From Vicinamibacteria bacterium (lineage in GTDB: Bacteria > Acidobacteriota > Vicinamibacteria > Fen-336), in the NCBI GenBank assembly GCA_023701125.1, contig JAMPXO010000003.1, positions 1-32,390 of the forward strand: 32,390 nucleotides of DNA, given 5' to 3'. Positions 1 to 7,739 of the stretch are shown here, in pieces. Within the stretch, counting starts at the first letter, position 1; each line of letters begins with the position of its first letter. The position numbers were made by a program, and so were the translations under genes. The notes below the pieces were generated by a model. It did no database searches, was not told the DNA's origin, and saw only the letters and a program-made list of their open reading frames with translations.

Positions 1-2
1 CG

Positions 3-77
3 GGTCGCGGTCGCAACCGACCGCTGGAGATCGACGCCGACCTCCGGGCCGTGGCCCGGCTCGTTCGTCGCTCCTAG
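3..77 (+). CDS. C-terminal tail of an unidentified protein (partial, 5' end outside window)
   Basis: Reading from base 3, one frame is open to a TAG at 75-77 and gives a 24-residue tail ending LEIDADLRAVARLVRRS. Its amphipathic, Arg-rich character looks like a real C-terminus. The other two forward frames read as low-complexity Arg/Pro/Ser sequence and do not stop here. Nothing in the fragment identifies a family. It is followed by 143 bp of noncoding sequence with an AT-rich promoter-like patch before the next gene. In such GC-rich DNA a short open frame is weak evidence. Confidence 0.4.
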   Translation, partial: GRGRNRPLEIDADLRAVARLVRRS

Positions 78-110
78 CGCCTCCTGGCGACCCGACCCGC
101 GCCTCCCCCT

Positions 111-139
111 TTGGCTCCGTAGTGCCGATAAGATATGTT
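111..139 (+). promoter_or_regulatory. Probable promoter of the M55/M28 peptidase operon
   Basis: TTGGCT (111-116) and TATGTT (134-139) are separated by 17 bp and resemble sigma70 -35 and -10 boxes. They lie in the most AT-rich patch of the window (about 127-156). A TGTTA (136-140) / TAACA (148-152) inverted repeat overlaps the -10 region and could be an operator. The first gene starts at 221, leaving a leader of about 75 nt. Confidence 0.4.
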
Positions 140-220
140 ATGTACGCTAACAATGGCGTGAGGCGGCTTGGGACTGACGTTGGCCCTCTAGAATGACGGC
201 CTCTCTCCGGAGGTGCTGCC

Positions 221-1126
221 TTGACCCTGTTCCGCGCCGCGGCCCTTGCCGCGTCCGTCCTGCTCACGTCGCCACTGGCCGCCGCGCCGCCGGCCGCCAA
301 GCTCAAGGTGTTCATCTCCGTCGACATGGAGGGCGTGGCCGGGACCGTCACCGGCGACCAGCTCGGGCCGTCCGGCTTCGAGTACGCGCGGTTTCGGGAG
401 TTCATGACGAAGGAGGCGCTCGCTGCCGTCCAGGCGGCGAAGGACTCGGGCGCGACCGAGATCGTCGTCGCGGACGCCCACGGCAATGGCGAGAACCTGC
501 TGATCGAGCAGTTCCCTGACGACGTCCGCATCGTGCGCTCCTGGCCCCGGCCGCTCGGCATGATGGGCGGCCTCGACCAGACCTTCGACGCCGCGATCCT
601 GGTCGGCTACCACGCCTCGACCGACAACCCGCGGGGCGTGCGCGCCCACACGTTTTCGAGCGCGCGGCTGCACTCGGTCCAGCTCAACGGCCAGGTCGCG
701 TCCGAGGGCGCCTTCAACGCGGCGATCGCCGGCCACTTCGGAGTGCCGGTGATCTTCGTCTCCGGCGACGACGCGGCCGTGGCCGAGGTCCGGCAGCAGG
801 TCGGCGCCGTCGAGACCGTCGAGACCAAGCGACACCTGGGCTTCCACGCGGCCGAGACGCTGACGCCCGCCGCCGCCGCACAGCGCATCGGGGCCGGGGT
901 TCGCAAGGCGCTGGCGCGGCGCGGGGACTTCAAGCCGTACCGGCTGACGGCGCCGATCACGCTCGACATCACCTTCAAGAACTATCGGCCCGCCGAGGTC
1001 GCTGCGTACCTGAAGGGCATCGAGCGCATGGACTCGCACACGATCCGCTTCCGCGGCGCCGACATGGTGGAGATCTCGAACTTCCAGGTGTTCCTCAGCA
1101 ATTTTTCGCTCGAGCTGGAGCCGTAG
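221..1126 (+). CDS. M55-family D-aminopeptidase (DppA-like), exported
   Basis: The product is a zinc aminopeptidase of the DppA family, which removes N-terminal D-amino acids from short peptides. The metal ligands of Bacillus DppA are recognisable with nearly the same spacing: Asp35 and Glu37 (SVDMEG), His87 (ADAHGNGE), His131 (VGYHAS) and Glu162 (ASEGAFN). Unlike cytosolic DppA it begins with a signal-peptide-like segment (residues 1-22, ending LAAA), so it probably acts in the periplasm. The start is TTG at 221, chosen because CGGAGG lies 7 nt upstream and the signal peptide follows at once. The stop is 2 nt before the M28 peptidase gene, so the two are surely one operon. Likely role: turnover of D-residue-containing peptides such as peptidoglycan fragments (inference). 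Confidence 0.88.
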   Translation: MTLFRAAALAASVLLTSPLAAAPPAAKLKVFISVDMEGVAGTVTGDQLGPSGFEYARFREFMTKEALAAVQAAKDSGATEIVVADAHGNGENLLIEQFPDDVRIVRSWPRPLGMMGGLDQTFDAAILVGYHASTDNPRGVRAHTFSSARLHSVQLNGQVASEGAFNAAIAGHFGVPVIFVSGDDAAVAEVRQQVGAVETVETKRHLGFHAAETLTPAAAAQRIGAGVRKALARRGDFKPYRLTAPITLDITFKNYRPAEVAAYLKGIERMDSHTIRFRGADMVEISNFQVFLSNFSLELEP

Positions 1127-1128
1127 GC

Positions 1129-3180
1129 ATGCGCCTCCGGAAGGTCAGTCCCGGCGTCCTCGCGCTGGCTCTCGCGGTCCCGGCGGCCTGGGGCGAGGCT
1201 CCCCCGCTGCTCCCCCGCGCCTCCGCGGACGCGCTCGCTCGCGAGATCTCCGGCGAGCAGGCGAAACGCGAGCTCGAGTTCCTGACCCGACTCCACCGCA
1301 TGCGCGCGTCGCGCGAGTTCGAGGCCGCCTCGAGGCACATCCTCGGGCAACTGAACGGCGCGGGCCTCGAGGAGGTGCGGCTGGAGGACCTGCCGGCCGA
1401 CGGCACGATCTTCTACGGGACCCAGCGCTCGCGGCCCGCGTGGAACGTCGGTTTTGCGGAGCTGTGGGAGCTGGGAGCCGCCGGGGCCGACGGCAGTCGT
1501 GATCGCGCGGAGCGGATCGCGTCCTGGGACGCGCAACCGCTGACGCTGGCCCAGGACTCGTGGTCCGGCGAGGCGCGCGCGGAGCTGGTCGACGTCGGCG
1601 CCGGCTCGAGCGAAGCCGACTACGCGGGCAAGGACGTCCGCGGCAAGCTGGTGCTGGTCTCCGGCCAGCCCGAGGCCGCGGCCGCGCTGGCCGTGGCCCG
1701 CTTGGGAGCCGCCGGTATCGTGAGCTGGGCCCAGAACCAGCGCACCGCCTGGTGGGGCGAAGACGCATCGCTCGTGCGCTGGGGCCACCTCGACACCTTC
1801 GCACCCGAGGCCGCGCGCACGTTCGCGTTCATGGTGTCGCCGCAGCGGGCGAAGGCGTGGCAGGCCCGCCTCGCGCGCGGCGAGGCCGTCTGGCTCGACG
1901 CCCGGGTCAAGGCCGGCCAGGAGCCGGGCAACTACGCCATCGCCAGCGCGGCCGTGCTCGGCGCCGACCCGAAGTTGCGCGGCGAGGAGATCGTCTTCTC
2001 GTGTCACCTCGACCACCCGCGGCCCGGGGCCAACGACAACGCCAGCGGCTGTGCTTCGATCCTGGAGGCGGCGCGCTCGCTCGCGCGCCTCGTCGCCGAC
2101 GGCGCGATCCCGCGGCCGGCGCGCACGCTGCGCTTCGTGTTCCCGCCAGAGATCGAGGGCACGCTGGCGCTGCTCGAGGGCCGGCGCGAGTGGGCTGCGC
2201 GGATCAAGGCCGCAATCCACCTCGACATGGTCGGTGGTGGAGCGGAGACGAAGGCCGTCTTCCACGTGACGCGCGGGCCGAAGAGCCTGCCGTCGTTCGT
2301 GCACGACGTCGCCGAGGAGCTGGCGCGGTTCGTCAACGCCGAGACCGCGAGCTACGCGTCGACGGGCGCCGCCGACTACCCGCTCGTTGCCCCGGAGGGC
2401 GGCAAGGAGCCGCTACAGGCGGATCTCGCGGCGTTCACGATGGGCAGCGACCACCAGGTCTACGCCGAGGGCTCGTGGCGCATTCCGTCGCTGTACTTCA
2501 ACGACTGGCCCGACCGCTACATCCACACCACGGGCGATCGCGCCGCGAACGTCGACCCGACCAAGCTCAAGCGCGCGGCCTTCCTCGCCGCGGCCTCGGC
2601 GCTGGTGCTGGCCGACTTCGACGCGGCCGACGTGCCCGCGATGCAGGTGCGGCTCGAGAGCCAGGCGCTGCGCCGCGCCGCCGCGACGCTCGAGCAGCGC
2701 GCCCGGCTCGTCGACCCGGCGGAGGCGGCGAACCTGACTCGCTTCGCCCTGACCTTCGAGCGCGCCGTGTTCGAGTCGATGACCCGCTTCGCGCCCCTGG
2801 ACGCGGTGGCTCGCGCGCGCGGCGAGCGCTTCTTCACGCAGCTCGCGGTCCTGCTCGGCGGTGCGCCCCCGGCTCTTCCGCCGACGACTCCGGGGGACAA
2901 GCGGATCTATGCCCGCAACCCCGAGGTCCGCGGGCCGATGGCCGCCTTCGGTTACGAGTACCTGCCCGACAAGCTCGGCGCCGAGGCCTTCGCGGCGCTG
3001 CGTCTTCCCCGCTTTGGCCACGGCGGATACGACTTCGAGGCGCTCAACCTCGTCGACGGGCGTCGCACCGTGAGCGAGATCCGCGACGCGCTGTCCGCGA
3101 TCCACGGCCCCGTGCCTGTCGAGCTGGTGGCCGAGTACCTGGCCGCCCTGCACGGCGTGGGCGTCTTGCGAACGCCTTGA
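1129..3180 (+). CDS. M28-family (DUF4910-like) zinc aminopeptidase, secreted, with extra C-terminal domain
   Basis: A 683-residue secreted metallopeptidase. Residues 1-22 form a signal peptide. About 150-260 look like a PA-type insert. The M28 catalytic core then shows His293 and Asp303 (CHLDHPRPGANDNASG), Glu341 (PPEIEG), Asp366 (HLDMVGG) and His466 (DRYIHTTGD). The usual Glu-Glu pair is Glu-Ile here, resembling the PETIGS-type motif of the DUF4910 branch, so the zinc site may be altered. The last 70 residues or so (GYDFEALNLVDGRRTVSEI onward) resemble a small PqqD-like or winged domain. It follows the M55 gene by 2 nt and converges with the WYL regulator, separated by 103 bp. The pair suggests peptide salvage outside the cytoplasm. 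The family is confident; the substrate is unknown. Confidence 0.88.
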   Translation: MRLRKVSPGVLALALAVPAAWGEAPPLLPRASADALAREISGEQAKRELEFLTRLHRMRASREFEAASRHILGQLNGAGLEEVRLEDLPADGTIFYGTQRSRPAWNVGFAELWELGAAGADGSRDRAERIASWDAQPLTLAQDSWSGEARAELVDVGAGSSEADYAGKDVRGKLVLVSGQPEAAAALAVARLGAAGIVSWAQNQRTAWWGEDASLVRWGHLDTFAPEAARTFAFMVSPQRAKAWQARLARGEAVWLDARVKAGQEPGNYAIASAAVLGADPKLRGEEIVFSCHLDHPRPGANDNASGCASILEAARSLARLVADGAIPRPARTLRFVFPPEIEGTLALLEGRREWAARIKAAIHLDMVGGGAETKAVFHVTRGPKSLPSFVHDVAEELARFVNAETASYASTGAADYPLVAPEGGKEPLQADLAAFTMGSDHQVYAEGSWRIPSLYFNDWPDRYIHTTGDRAANVDPTKLKRAAFLAAASALVLADFDAADVPAMQVRLESQALRRAAATLEQRARLVDPAEAANLTRFALTFERAVFESMTRFAPLDAVARARGERFFTQLAVLLGGAPPALPPTTPGDKRIYARNPEVRGPMAAFGYEYLPDKLGAEAFAALRLPRFGHGGYDFEALNLVDGRRTVSEIRDALSAIHGPVPVELVAEYLAALHGVGVLRTP

Positions 3181-3283
3181 CGCTCAGCGCGACGCGCGAG
3201 CGTCGACGCGCCGAGGGCCTATCCCGACCGCCATCGTCCTGTTCGTCGCGCGCTCCGCGCGGCGCTGATCCGGGGCCGCCGCT

Positions 3284-4357
3284 CTAGGCCTCGAACGGAG
3301 GCAGGCCGCCGGCGTTGCGGGGGCGGGCCAGTTCGTCGCCGCGGCGAGCCGGGCGGTACTGCGCGAGCGCGCGGGACAGGTCGCGCGCCACTTCCCTGCG
3401 CAGGTCCTCCGGCTCGAGCACCTCGGCCTCGGAGCCGAACTGCATCAGCCAGCGCCGCACGCCGCTGGTCTCGGCGACCCTCATGCGCAGGATCACGTCG
3501 CCGTCGGCCTGCACCTCGACCCGCGCCGTGCGGTGCCACTTGCGCTCGCGAATCCAGCGGCCCTGGCGCGCCGCGAAGCGGATCGCCACCTCGCGCGGCG
3601 CGCCGCCTCGCATCATCCCGAAGGCGCCCGACATGAAGCGCTCGTAGCTGAAGTCGCCCGGGACCTCGTACGCCTCGTCGGTCAGCTCGGCGCTCAGGCA
3701 GCGGTGCAGGGCGAACAGGCGCACGTCCTCGTGGTTCGGGTCGTGGGCCGCGACGTACCAGTCGCCGCGGTGGTTGGCGACGTGGTAAGGCGCCAGGTTG
3801 CGCGAGGCGGTGCGGTTTGCGTTCAGGCTGCGGTAGCGGACGCGCACCCGCCGCCGCTGTTGCCAGGCCCGCAACAGCGTCCGGAACACGTCGGCGTCGG
3901 GCGTGTGCAGCGCGCCGGCGTCGAAGCTGAGGTAGTCCTGGACCAGCTCGGGCGAGACCGGGACCAGGTGCGGGAGCAGCTCCTGGATCTTGCGGAACGC
4001 GCTCTCGAGGTCGGGCTCGAACGGCGTGCCGCGGTACTGGGCGAGGACCTTCTCGGCGAAGTAGAGGGCGATCAGCTCGCCCTCGCTGAGGGTCACGGTC
4101 GGCAGCGCGCCGATCGGCCCGGTCAGGGCGTAGGTGCGCTCGCGCGGGTCGAAGTCGACCGGCACCCGCCACTCGTCGCGCAGGAAGTCGAGGTCGCGGT
4201 AGGCCGTGCGGACGCTGACCTCGAACTTGCGGGCCAGCGCCGTCGCGGTCAGCGGCCGCGATGCGCGCAGTTCCTCGATCGCCCACAGCAGTCGCCGCAG
4301 CGCGGGACGCGTCACCTGGACGGCTCGTCGTGAGGAGCGTCGTGTCTCTCGTGCCAT
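3284..4357 (-). CDS. WYL-domain transcriptional regulator (YafY-like)
   Basis: A 357-residue DNA-binding regulator. Residues about 17-75 form a winged helix-turn-helix (LTATALARKFEVSVRTAYRD, then a DFLRDE turn). The central WYL domain includes NLAPYHVANHRGDWYVAAHD with a WYV core (about 190-203). A WCX-like C-terminal segment runs from about 255 to 335. WYL domains sense nucleic acids or small ligands. PafBC and DriD, which share this architecture, respond to DNA damage by binding single-stranded DNA (established knowledge). A strong palindrome lies 50 bp upstream of the ATG, and similar ones precede two other genes in this window, so autoregulation and a small regulon are likely (inference). 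The 18 residues before the HTH are basic and poorly conserved-looking. Confidence 0.88.
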   Translation of the reverse strand: MARETRRSSRRAVQVTRPALRRLLWAIEELRASRPLTATALARKFEVSVRTAYRDLDFLRDEWRVPVDFDPRERTYALTGPIGALPTVTLSEGELIALYFAEKVLAQYRGTPFEPDLESAFRKIQELLPHLVPVSPELVQDYLSFDAGALHTPDADVFRTLLRAWQQRRRVRVRYRSLNANRTASRNLAPYHVANHRGDWYVAAHDPNHEDVRLFALHRCLSAELTDEAYEVPGDFSYERFMSGAFGMMRGGAPREVAIRFAARQGRWIRERKWHRTARVEVQADGDVILRMRVAETSGVRRWLMQFGSEAEVLEPEDLRREVARDLSRALAQYRPARRGDELARPRNAGGLPPFEA

Positions 4358-4400
4358 GCCGGGGGCATTGTCACCTACTCGATGGGGTCGGCCGTGGCCC

Positions 4401-4434
4401 GCAGCACCCTGACATCCGTTGTCAGGGGTGCTGC
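4401..4434. promoter_or_regulatory. 34-bp hairpin/palindrome containing WYL-type operator site A
   Basis: Left arm GCAGCACCCTGACA (4401-4414), spacer TCCGT, right arm TGTCAGGGGTGCTGC (4420-4434). The arms are complementary over 14 bp with one extra G. The inner core CTGACATCCGTTGTCAG (4409-4425) matches two other sites in the window. It lies 16 bp beyond the lipoprotein stop and about 50 bp upstream of the WYL regulator start. It could be an operator, a terminator-like hairpin (there is no T tract in either direction), or both. Confidence 0.65.
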
Positions 4435-4450
4435 GGTAAAGGAACGGCGC

Positions 4451-5014
4451 TCAGTCGGTCGCGGGGCCCGGCGCCACGACCAGTCGGAACCCGGCCCCGT
4501 CCGGCACCATCGCCAGCAGGCCCGGGAAGACCTGCACGTCGGTGAGCCGCGAGATCTCGGCGCTGTGGGCGTTGCCGCGATCGTCGGTGAAGCTGAACGT
4601 CATGCGGAAGAAGTCGAATGTGGTGGAGTTGAAGTCGAAGTTGGCGCTGAAGCTGGTCGTCTGCGAGGCGCGAATCACGTTGCTGCCCAGGCCCTGCTCG
4701 ATCTGCACGGCCCCGAGTTCCGCGCGCTCGATCTCCGACGCGCCGCGGTAGAGCTGGAGGCGCACGAAGTTCATCCGCGCGCCGAGCCCGGCGCTCTCGA
4801 CGACGCGGAACGGGACCCGCAACCGGAAGACGTGGAGCGGCGAGGGCGAGATGCCGAGCAGCGCGGTGCCGTTCTGGCTGACCGTGAGGCTCGAACGTGC
4901 GGGCAGCGTCGGCGTGGGCGTGGAGGGCGCCGACGGGCTGCCTCCCCCGCCGCAGGCCGCAGCCAGGATGCCGGAGATGAGCAGGATCGCGCGGTTGAGG
5001 CCGAGTCGTCGCAC
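4451..5014 (-). CDS. Small surface lipoprotein of unknown function
   Basis: A 187-residue predicted lipoprotein. A short basic N-terminus (VRRLGLNR) and a hydrophobic stretch lead to the lipobox LAAAC. A flexible Gly/Ser/Pro/Thr linker (SPSAPSTPTPTLPA) follows. The rest is a beta-rich domain (SSLTVSQNGTALLGI, then VPFRVVESAGLGARM, NFVRLQLYRG and FRMTFSFTDDRG) that looks immunoglobulin-like. I recognise no family. The GTG start at 5014 is chosen because AAGGAGG precedes it by 5 nt and the signal peptide then has normal length. An upstream in-frame start at 5053 would add 13 residues and lacks this support. A palindromic site (5071-5091) lies 57 bp upstream, matching the one before the WYL gene, so the lipoprotein is probably a target of that regulator. 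Confidence 0.75.
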   Translation of the reverse strand: MRRLGLNRAILLISGILAAACGGGGSPSAPSTPTPTLPARSSLTVSQNGTALLGISPSPLHVFRLRVPFRVVESAGLGARMNFVRLQLYRGASEIERAELGAVQIEQGLGSNVIRASQTTSFSANFDFNSTTFDFFRMTFSFTDDRGNAHSAEISRLTDVQVFPGLLAMVPDGAGFRLVVAPGPATD

Positions 5015-5070
5015 AGTGTCCTCCTTGAGGGTTCGCAAGGTGCGAACTGCCACGGAGGATGAGCGGCGGC

Positions 5071-5091
5071 CCCTGACAACCGGCGTCAGGG
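5071..5091. promoter_or_regulatory. WYL-type operator site B, upstream of the lipoprotein gene
   Basis: The core CTGACAACCGGCGTCAG (5073-5089) is a palindrome with GTCAGGG/CCCTGAC arms (perfect over 7 bp) and a 7-nt centre. On the minus strand it reads TTGTCAGGG, then 9 nt, then CATCCT (5061-5056), a -10-like hexamer. The gene starts at 5014. It is close in sequence and position to sites A and C. Confidence 0.6.
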
Positions 5092-5119
5092 AGTCGCGGG
5101 TTTCTGCGAACGATGACGG

Positions 5120-6970
5120 CTATGACGCGGGCGCGGGCGGGAGCGAGGCCGTGAGGTGGCGCTTCCCTCCCGTGGCCGGCAGGTCGAACGGCGCGATGCT
5201 CCTGGCCCCTGCGTCCCAGGCGTACCAGAGGAGTTCGGGAGACTCGAGCGGCAAGGCGAATCGGAACAGCACGCGCAGCGGGCGTCCGTCGGGAGTCACG
5301 GTGGCCACGGTGATCAGGACGCCATCGAGCGACACCGCGTCGCCCGGCGATCGACGGCTGCCGTCCTGGAACACCCCGTCCAGGAAAGAAAGCAGATAGG
5401 CCGTGTGAACCGCGGGCGGCTCGGCGAGGCCCTGGGGGGCCACGGCCCCCGCCGGGGCCACGAAGCCGCCCTGCACCTCGACCGCGAGCGTGTGTCCGTC
5501 GAGCCGCTCCAGTTCCGTCGTACCGATGCTCGACGACAGCACGAGCATCCGGTCCGGGATCGGGCGTCCCTCGAAGCGGCCGGCGATCAACATGCCCTGG
5601 ATCGACTGAAACGCCGACGGCGTGTTGACGAGCAGCAGCCACTGCCCGGGCCGTTCGGGTCCCGACGGTAGCGCGCCGGCGATCCGGTGCGAGAGAGCCG
5701 CGAAGTCCTGCACGCCCTGCGTCGCGCCCAGCCGCTGCACCGGCGCCAGCACGAGGTGGAAGAAGACCGCGGCGATCGTGGCGAAGCGCGCCGCGCGTCG
5801 CCAGGCGGCCGAGGCCGGAACCCACTCGGCCCGCGCCCGCCAGCCGCTCAGGAACTGCGCGAGCAGGCCCGCCGCGCCGAAGCCCGCGAGCGTCAGCAGG
5901 CGGTTGTTGGGCAGCGTGCCCGTGGCGGGCACGAGGCACAACACCATGCCGAGCGCGAAGAACCGCGCCAGCGCATCGCGGCGCAGGAGCGGCCAGATCA
6001 TGAAGCCGACGAAGCCGGCGGCCGCGAGCGCCACTCCCCACAGCCCGCGGGCTGCCGCGGGAGCGAACACGCCGTGGATCTCGGCGGGCAAGGCGACCAG
6101 GCCCATCACCAACAGCGGCACGCGCTCGACCAGGGCTCGCGCGAAATCGGCGCCGGACCCCGGGTCCGTGTACAGGATCGAACCGTGTGCGCCGTGCCCG
6201 CCCGCGCGGTACACCAGCGCCCAGGCCAGCCCGATCAGCGCGCAGGGCAGGAGGCCGCGGAGCCGTGGCCGCCAGGGACCGCGCTCGAGGAACAGCGCGT
6301 GGGCCAGCAGGTAGCCGCCAGCGCCGGCGGCCATCTCGCCCGCGAGCAGGCCGAGCAGCAGGAACAGCGGCGCCAGCCAGGCCCCCGGTGCCCAGCCGCG
6401 TCGGCGCCACGCGTCGTGGGCCGCGACGGTCGCGATCGCGAAGAGGGTGGCGATCAGCGCGTTGCGGTTCGCGATCCACGACGCCGGCATGGCCCACGCG
6501 TCGTCGACCGCGAACAGCAGGCCGGCCAGCGCCGCGGCTCCGGCCCCCAGGGGCAGGGCGCGGAAGGTCCGGGCGGCGATGGCGACGCACGCGGCCAGCC
6601 ACAGCAGCGAGTGGGCGTGCATCAGCCAGGGGTGATCGGGCCACAGCCGGAAGTCGAGCGCGTGGGTCAGGCTGGAGAGAGGACGGAAGAACGCCAGCTT
6701 GAGATCGGGCGACGCCCACCACGGCAGCGCCCCCTGCTCCATTGCCCGCCGGTTGAACGCGGGGTCTCCGGTGAAGAACCCGAAGACGTCGGTGGGCGCG
6801 CGCTCCCACATCGGGTCGATCGCCGGCCGCATCAGGGCCAGGCGCATGAAGTAGTCGTCGAGCTGGAACCCGAGGCCGAGCGCCGGCAGCGATATCGCCA
6901 CCGCGAGCAGCGCCAGGCCCAGCGGCAGCCGGGGGTTTCGGGCGAGGCCCGAGAGCGCGTTCAAGTTCAT
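5120..6970 (-). CDS. Polytopic membrane protein, GT-C glycosyltransferase-like
   Basis: A 616-residue integral membrane protein with about ten to twelve hydrophobic segments in the first 430 residues and a soluble C-terminal domain of about 170 residues. After TM1 (LPLGLALLAVAISLPALGL) comes an acidic pair in an extracytoplasmic loop (FQLDDYF), then FFRPLSSLTHALDFRLW and a long hydrophobic run. This is the layout of GT-C enzymes (PMT/ArnT-like), which use polyprenyl-phosphate sugars; the acidic pair would be the catalytic site. The assignment is by architecture, not a clear family motif. The ATG at 6970 opens with MNLNALSGL. An in-frame ATG at 7006, preceded by GGGTGG, would add 12 residues and is a real alternative. 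It is divergent from the methyltransferase gene. Confidence 0.7.
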   Translation of the reverse strand: MNLNALSGLARNPRLPLGLALLAVAISLPALGLGFQLDDYFMRLALMRPAIDPMWERAPTDVFGFFTGDPAFNRRAMEQGALPWWASPDLKLAFFRPLSSLTHALDFRLWPDHPWLMHAHSLLWLAACVAIAARTFRALPLGAGAAALAGLLFAVDDAWAMPASWIANRNALIATLFAIATVAAHDAWRRRGWAPGAWLAPLFLLLGLLAGEMAAGAGGYLLAHALFLERGPWRPRLRGLLPCALIGLAWALVYRAGGHGAHGSILYTDPGSGADFARALVERVPLLVMGLVALPAEIHGVFAPAAARGLWGVALAAAGFVGFMIWPLLRRDALARFFALGMVLCLVPATGTLPNNRLLTLAGFGAAGLLAQFLSGWRARAEWVPASAAWRRAARFATIAAVFFHLVLAPVQRLGATQGVQDFAALSHRIAGALPSGPERPGQWLLLVNTPSAFQSIQGMLIAGRFEGRPIPDRMLVLSSSIGTTELERLDGHTLAVEVQGGFVAPAGAVAPQGLAEPPAVHTAYLLSFLDGVFQDGSRRSPGDAVSLDGVLITVATVTPDGRPLRVLFRFALPLESPELLWYAWDAGARSIAPFDLPATGGKRHLTASLPPAPAS

Positions 6971-7068
6971 GGGGGATGCCGCAGCATGCGACAGCCGCCC
7001 GCCCATCGTCCACCCGCCGGGGGCTTGGGGGCGGAGGAGCGTCCGTTCGCGACGTAGCCCCCATGGGA

Positions 7069-7095
7069 CCGGTGACGGGCTTTGCCCGGCACCGG
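7069..7095 (+). promoter_or_regulatory. Hairpin in the divergent regulatory region
   Basis: CCGGTGACGGGC (7069-7080), loop TTT, GCCCGGCACCGG (7084-7095): a 12-bp stem with one mismatch. It sits between the membrane-protein start (6970 or 7006) and the methyltransferase start (7116). There is no T tract after it, so a terminator is unlikely. It could be an operator or leader structure of the methyltransferase gene. Confidence 0.35.
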
Positions 7096-7115
7096 AACCC
7101 GATAGACCCGGTACC

Positions 7116-7739
7116 ATGCGGTCCGTGATGAACCTGGTCGAGGAGTTCGGCGCGATCGACATCTACCTGTTCGACCAGGCGCTCAAGGGCCGCTTCGCGC
7201 CCGGGATGCGGCTGCTCGACGCGGGCTGCGGGTCGGGCCGCAACATCGTGTTCTTCCTGCGCCAGGGCTTCGACGTGTGCGGCGTCGACGTGTGGCCCGA
7301 CGCGGTGGCCCAGAGCCGGGCGCTCGCGGCGCGCCTGGCGCCGTCGCTGCCGGCCTCGAACTTCCGGGTGGAGTCGATCGAAGCGTCGAGCTTCCCCGAG
7401 GCCGCGTTCGACGTCGTGATCTGCAGCGCCGTGCTGCACTTCGCGGAGAGCCCCGGGCACTTCCGGCGGATGGTCGACGGGGCCTGGCGCGTGCTGAAGC
7501 CGGGCGGCTTCTTCTTCGCACGGCTGGCGTCCTCGATCGGGCTCGAAGACCGCGTGCGGCCGATCGGCGACGGGCGTTTCCGCCTTCCCGACGGCACCGA
7601 CCGCTACCTGGTCGACGAGGCGGCCCTGGTGTCGTTGACCGCGGAGCTGGGCGGCCGGCTCGCGGAGCCGCTGAAGACGACGAACGTCCAGGGTCAGCGC
7701 GCGATGACCACCTGGTGCGTGACGAAGGGAATGAACTGA
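7116..7739 (+). CDS. Class I SAM-dependent methyltransferase
   Basis: A 207-residue methyltransferase. Motif I LLDAGCGSGRN (33-43) binds S-adenosylmethionine. Acidic motif II follows as GVDVW (56-60). The FDVVICSAVLHF segment (98-109) is motif IV, and RVLKPGGFFFARL (125-137) is the typical post-IV strand of the Methyltransf_11/25 group. The acceptor cannot be told from sequence. The start is ATG at 7116; a second ATG at 7128 (MNLVEEFG) is equally possible, since neither has a clear ribosome site. The stop overlaps the next ATG (TGATG), so translation is coupled to the DinB-like protein. Confidence 0.85.
   Translation: MRSVMNLVEEFGAIDIYLFDQALKGRFAPGMRLLDAGCGSGRNIVFFLRQGFDVCGVDVWPDAVAQSRALAARLAPSLPASNFRVESIEASSFPEAAFDVVICSAVLHFAESPGHFRRMVDGAWRVLKPGGFFFARLASSIGLEDRVRPIGDGRFRLPDGTDRYLVDEAALVSLTAELGGRLAEPLKTTNVQGQRAMTTWCVTKGMN

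Noticed and set aside
3181-3283. Possible terminator between the convergent M28 and WYL genes
   Set aside because: It contains several short GC-rich self-complementary words (for example around 3190-3210 and 3250-3265), but no convincing stem followed by a T tract.
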